A stretch of DNA of 64,000 nt from Brevibacterium aurantiacum. Its GTDB lineage: Bacteria; Actinomycetota; Actinomycetes; Actinomycetales; Brevibacteriaceae. The position numbers were made by a program, and so were the translations under genes. The notes under the pieces were generated by a model, which ran no database searches, was not told the DNA's origin, and saw only the letters and a program-made list of their open reading frames with translations. Shown here in pieces: positions 62,461-64,000 of this stretch. The DNA lies in the NCBI RefSeq assembly GCF_007558825.1, contig NZ_VLTK01000003.1, positions 248,001 to 312,000 on the forward strand. The letters run 5' to 3'. The first letter of the stretch is position 1. Each line of letters begins with the position of its first letter.

Positions 62461-62964
62461 TCAGGCCCCGAGGAAGACCCTGAGTTCGGGTGCGGGATAG
62501 TTCCCGGGTTCGACGTCCCAGCTCTCAAGGACGAACACTGCAAGAGAGGAAGGACGGAACGCGTCCGGGACTCCGGTGGCAGGGTTCAGGTGGCCGACCA
62601 CCTCGGCGACGGTGGGCTGATGGCCCACGATATAGGCGCACTGGGAATCGGACGGGATCGAATTGATCGCGTCGATCCAATCGTCGACTCCCCCGTTGTA
62701 GAGGGACTCGTCCTGGCGCAGTTCGAGGCCTGCACCGGTCTCAGGTTCCCCGTTGTGCCGGTTGACGGCTTCGACCACAGCCTGCCCTGTCTGGACGGTG
62801 CGCCTGGCCGCCGAGGCGATGGCCACGTCAGGTGACCAGCGCTCGGCGATCTCGGCTCCGGCTTCGACGGCTTGAGCAAGACCTTTGGCGTTCAACGAGC
62901 GTTCGAAGTCCGTCGGTCCCTCGGCTTCGGCCTTCGCATGGCGGGCGAGAATGAGCACAGGCAT
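62461..62964 (-). CDS. SixA-type histidine phosphatase
   Basis: Small phosphohistidine-phosphatase-like protein of 167 residues. The catalytic motif reads ARHAKAE (RHA in place of RHG, as in SixA), with the second arginine in SAARRTVQTG and the later histidine in IVGHQPTVAEV. SixA acts on phosphohistidine in signalling or PTS proteins in other bacteria; the target here is not known. It lies 42 bases after the enoyl reductase gene on the same strand. Confidence 0.9.
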   Translation of the reverse strand: MPVLILARHAKAEAEGPTDFERSLNAKGLAQAVEAGAEIAERWSPDVAIASAARRTVQTGQAVVEAVNRHNGEPETGAGLELRQDESLYNGGVDDWIDAINSIPSDSQCAYIVGHQPTVAEVVGHLNPATGVPDAFRPSSLAVFVLESWDVEPGNYPAPELRVFLGA

Positions 62965-63006
62965 CGTCGTGTTCTCCGGATCAGTGTGGGTGTCGGGTGG
63001 TCCGGT

Positions 63007-63765
63007 TCAGGCGCCGGTCGAGTGGAATCCGCCGTCGACGTGGACCATCTCGCCGGTTGTGGCGGGGAACCAGTCCGAGAGGAGTGCGACGATCGCTTTG
63101 CCTGCCGGAGTGGTGTCCTTCTGGTCCCAGCCCAGCGGCGCACGGTCGCCCCACATGTCTTCGAGGGTCCCGAATCCGGGGATCGAGGTGGCGGCGGTGG
63201 TCTTCAGCGGTCCGGCCGAGACGAGATTGACGCGGACTCCGTCCTCGCCGACGTACTTCGCGAGGTAGCGAGCAGTGGACTCGAAGGCGGCCTTGGCCAC
63301 GCCCATCCAGTCGTAGACCGGCCAGGAGATGGTGGCGTCGAAGGTCAGCCCGACGACACCGGCACCCTTGTTGAGCACGGGCTTCGCGGCCACGGTGATG
63401 GCCTTGAGCGAGAACGCCGAGACATGGATCGCTGCGGACACGGAGTCCCAGGGGGTGTCGAGGAACACGCCGCCGAGTGCGTCTTTGGGGGCAAACGCGA
63501 TGGCGTGGACGATGCCGTCGATGTTGCCCTCGAGGCGCTCAGGCAGTGCTGCCAGGTCATCGTCGTTGGTGGCATCGAGTTCGATGACCTTCGGGGTCTC
63601 GGGCAGTCGCTCGGCGATCACCTGGGTGATCTTCATCTGGCGGCCGAAGCTGGAGAGGATGACTTCGGCACCCTGCTCCTGGGCGATGCGGGCGGCTGCG
63701 AAGGCGATGGATGCCTCGGTCAGAACGCCGGTGACGAGGATGCGCTTTCCGTCAAGAATTCCCAT
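63007..63765 (-). CDS. fabI: Enoyl-ACP reductase (NADH), InhA/FabI type
   Basis: Short-chain reductase of 252 residues for the last step of the fatty-acid elongation cycle. The nucleotide site is VTGVLTEASIAFAAARIAQEQG, as in InhA (no GxxxGxG). The active site reads FDATISWPVYDWMGVAKAAFES with Tyr-x6-Lys (here split for length). The C-terminal end WDQKDTTPAGKAIVALLSDWF matches InhA. AAAGGA precedes the ATG. It follows the fabG gene at the window edge, as inhA follows mabA. Confidence 0.95.
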   Translation of the reverse strand: MGILDGKRILVTGVLTEASIAFAAARIAQEQGAEVILSSFGRQMKITQVIAERLPETPKVIELDATNDDDLAALPERLEGNIDGIVHAIAFAPKDALGGVFLDTPWDSVSAAIHVSAFSLKAITVAAKPVLNKGAGVVGLTFDATISWPVYDWMGVAKAAFESTARYLAKYVGEDGVRVNLVSAGPLKTTAATSIPGFGTLEDMWGDRAPLGWDQKDTTPAGKAIVALLSDWFPATTGEMVHVDGGFHSTGA

Positions 63766-63863
63766 TGTGGTCCTTTCGAAATGTTCAAACGGGGGGTGAA
63801 ATCGTTGCGATCGACGCCGTAGGAGCCGGCGTCCTTGATGTGAAGTCTAGATGTTGACGGGGC

Positions 63864-64000
<137 letters not shown>

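Overview
The window is chromosomal DNA of a high-GC actinobacterium. It carries a complete Pup-proteasome locus (dop, pup, prcB, prcA, pafA, ARC/Mpa), mycothiol synthesis (mshC), pafBC, a mycobacterial-type imuA'-imuB-dnaE2 mutasome and a fabG-fabI pair of the mabA-inhA type. Gene content and DUF222-HNH/DUF5703/DUF3866 families suggest Micrococcales, probably Brevibacterium-like; the genus is an inference. There are no rRNA genes, insertion sequences, phage or CRISPR arrays, and no gene-free stretch over 300 bases.

Bases 1-28 kb are a conserved core neighbourhood resembling M. tuberculosis Rv2092c-Rv2136c. It holds helY, tatC, tatA, pafC, pafB, a DUF3866 gene, two FKBP isomerases, pafA, prcA, prcB, pup, dop, ARC, trmI, a site-2 protease, a RecB-like nuclease, a HAD phosphatase, a PAC2 protein, mshC, SCO1664-family and DUF3090 genes, an aldo/keto reductase-like protein, uppP and a histidine phosphatase. 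Dop, PafA, ARC and PrcAB form the pupylation-degradation pathway; the genes overlap by 1-4 bases, implying translational coupling. A DMT transporter, an M20 peptidase and tRNA-Leu(GAG) follow.

Bases 28.4-34.6 kb hold a fatty-acid module like Rv0241c-Rv0244c: thiolase, two-domain FabG and MaoC hydratase read leftward, and TetR plus an acyl-CoA oxidase-type flavoenzyme read rightward, around a perfect palindromic operator. Bases 34.9-41.3 kb form a signalling and export island: two NarL/HisKA_3 two-component systems, an ABC-2 exporter, a membrane protein and a coupled 40-residue one-helix protein. A GNAT gene diverges from a zinc-ribbon/TetR fusion at 41.5-43 kb. metX and metY follow.

Bases 45.7-53.1 kb hold a DUF222-HNH gene and then the imuA'-imuB-dnaE2 translesion operon behind a LexA box. 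The rest is housekeeping: methyltransferases, TrmL, ThiD/PdxK, L31 type B, a YbaK-like deacylase, a TrmH-type rRNA methyltransferase, a TSUP exporter, an ABC ATPase, SerB, SixA, an InhA-like enoyl reductase, and the 3' end of fabG at the right edge. The least ordinary signals are an ARC ATPase without the proteasome-docking GQYL tail, an aldo/keto reductase that has lost its catalytic tetrad, the zinc-ribbon TetR, and the exporter island with its miniprotein.
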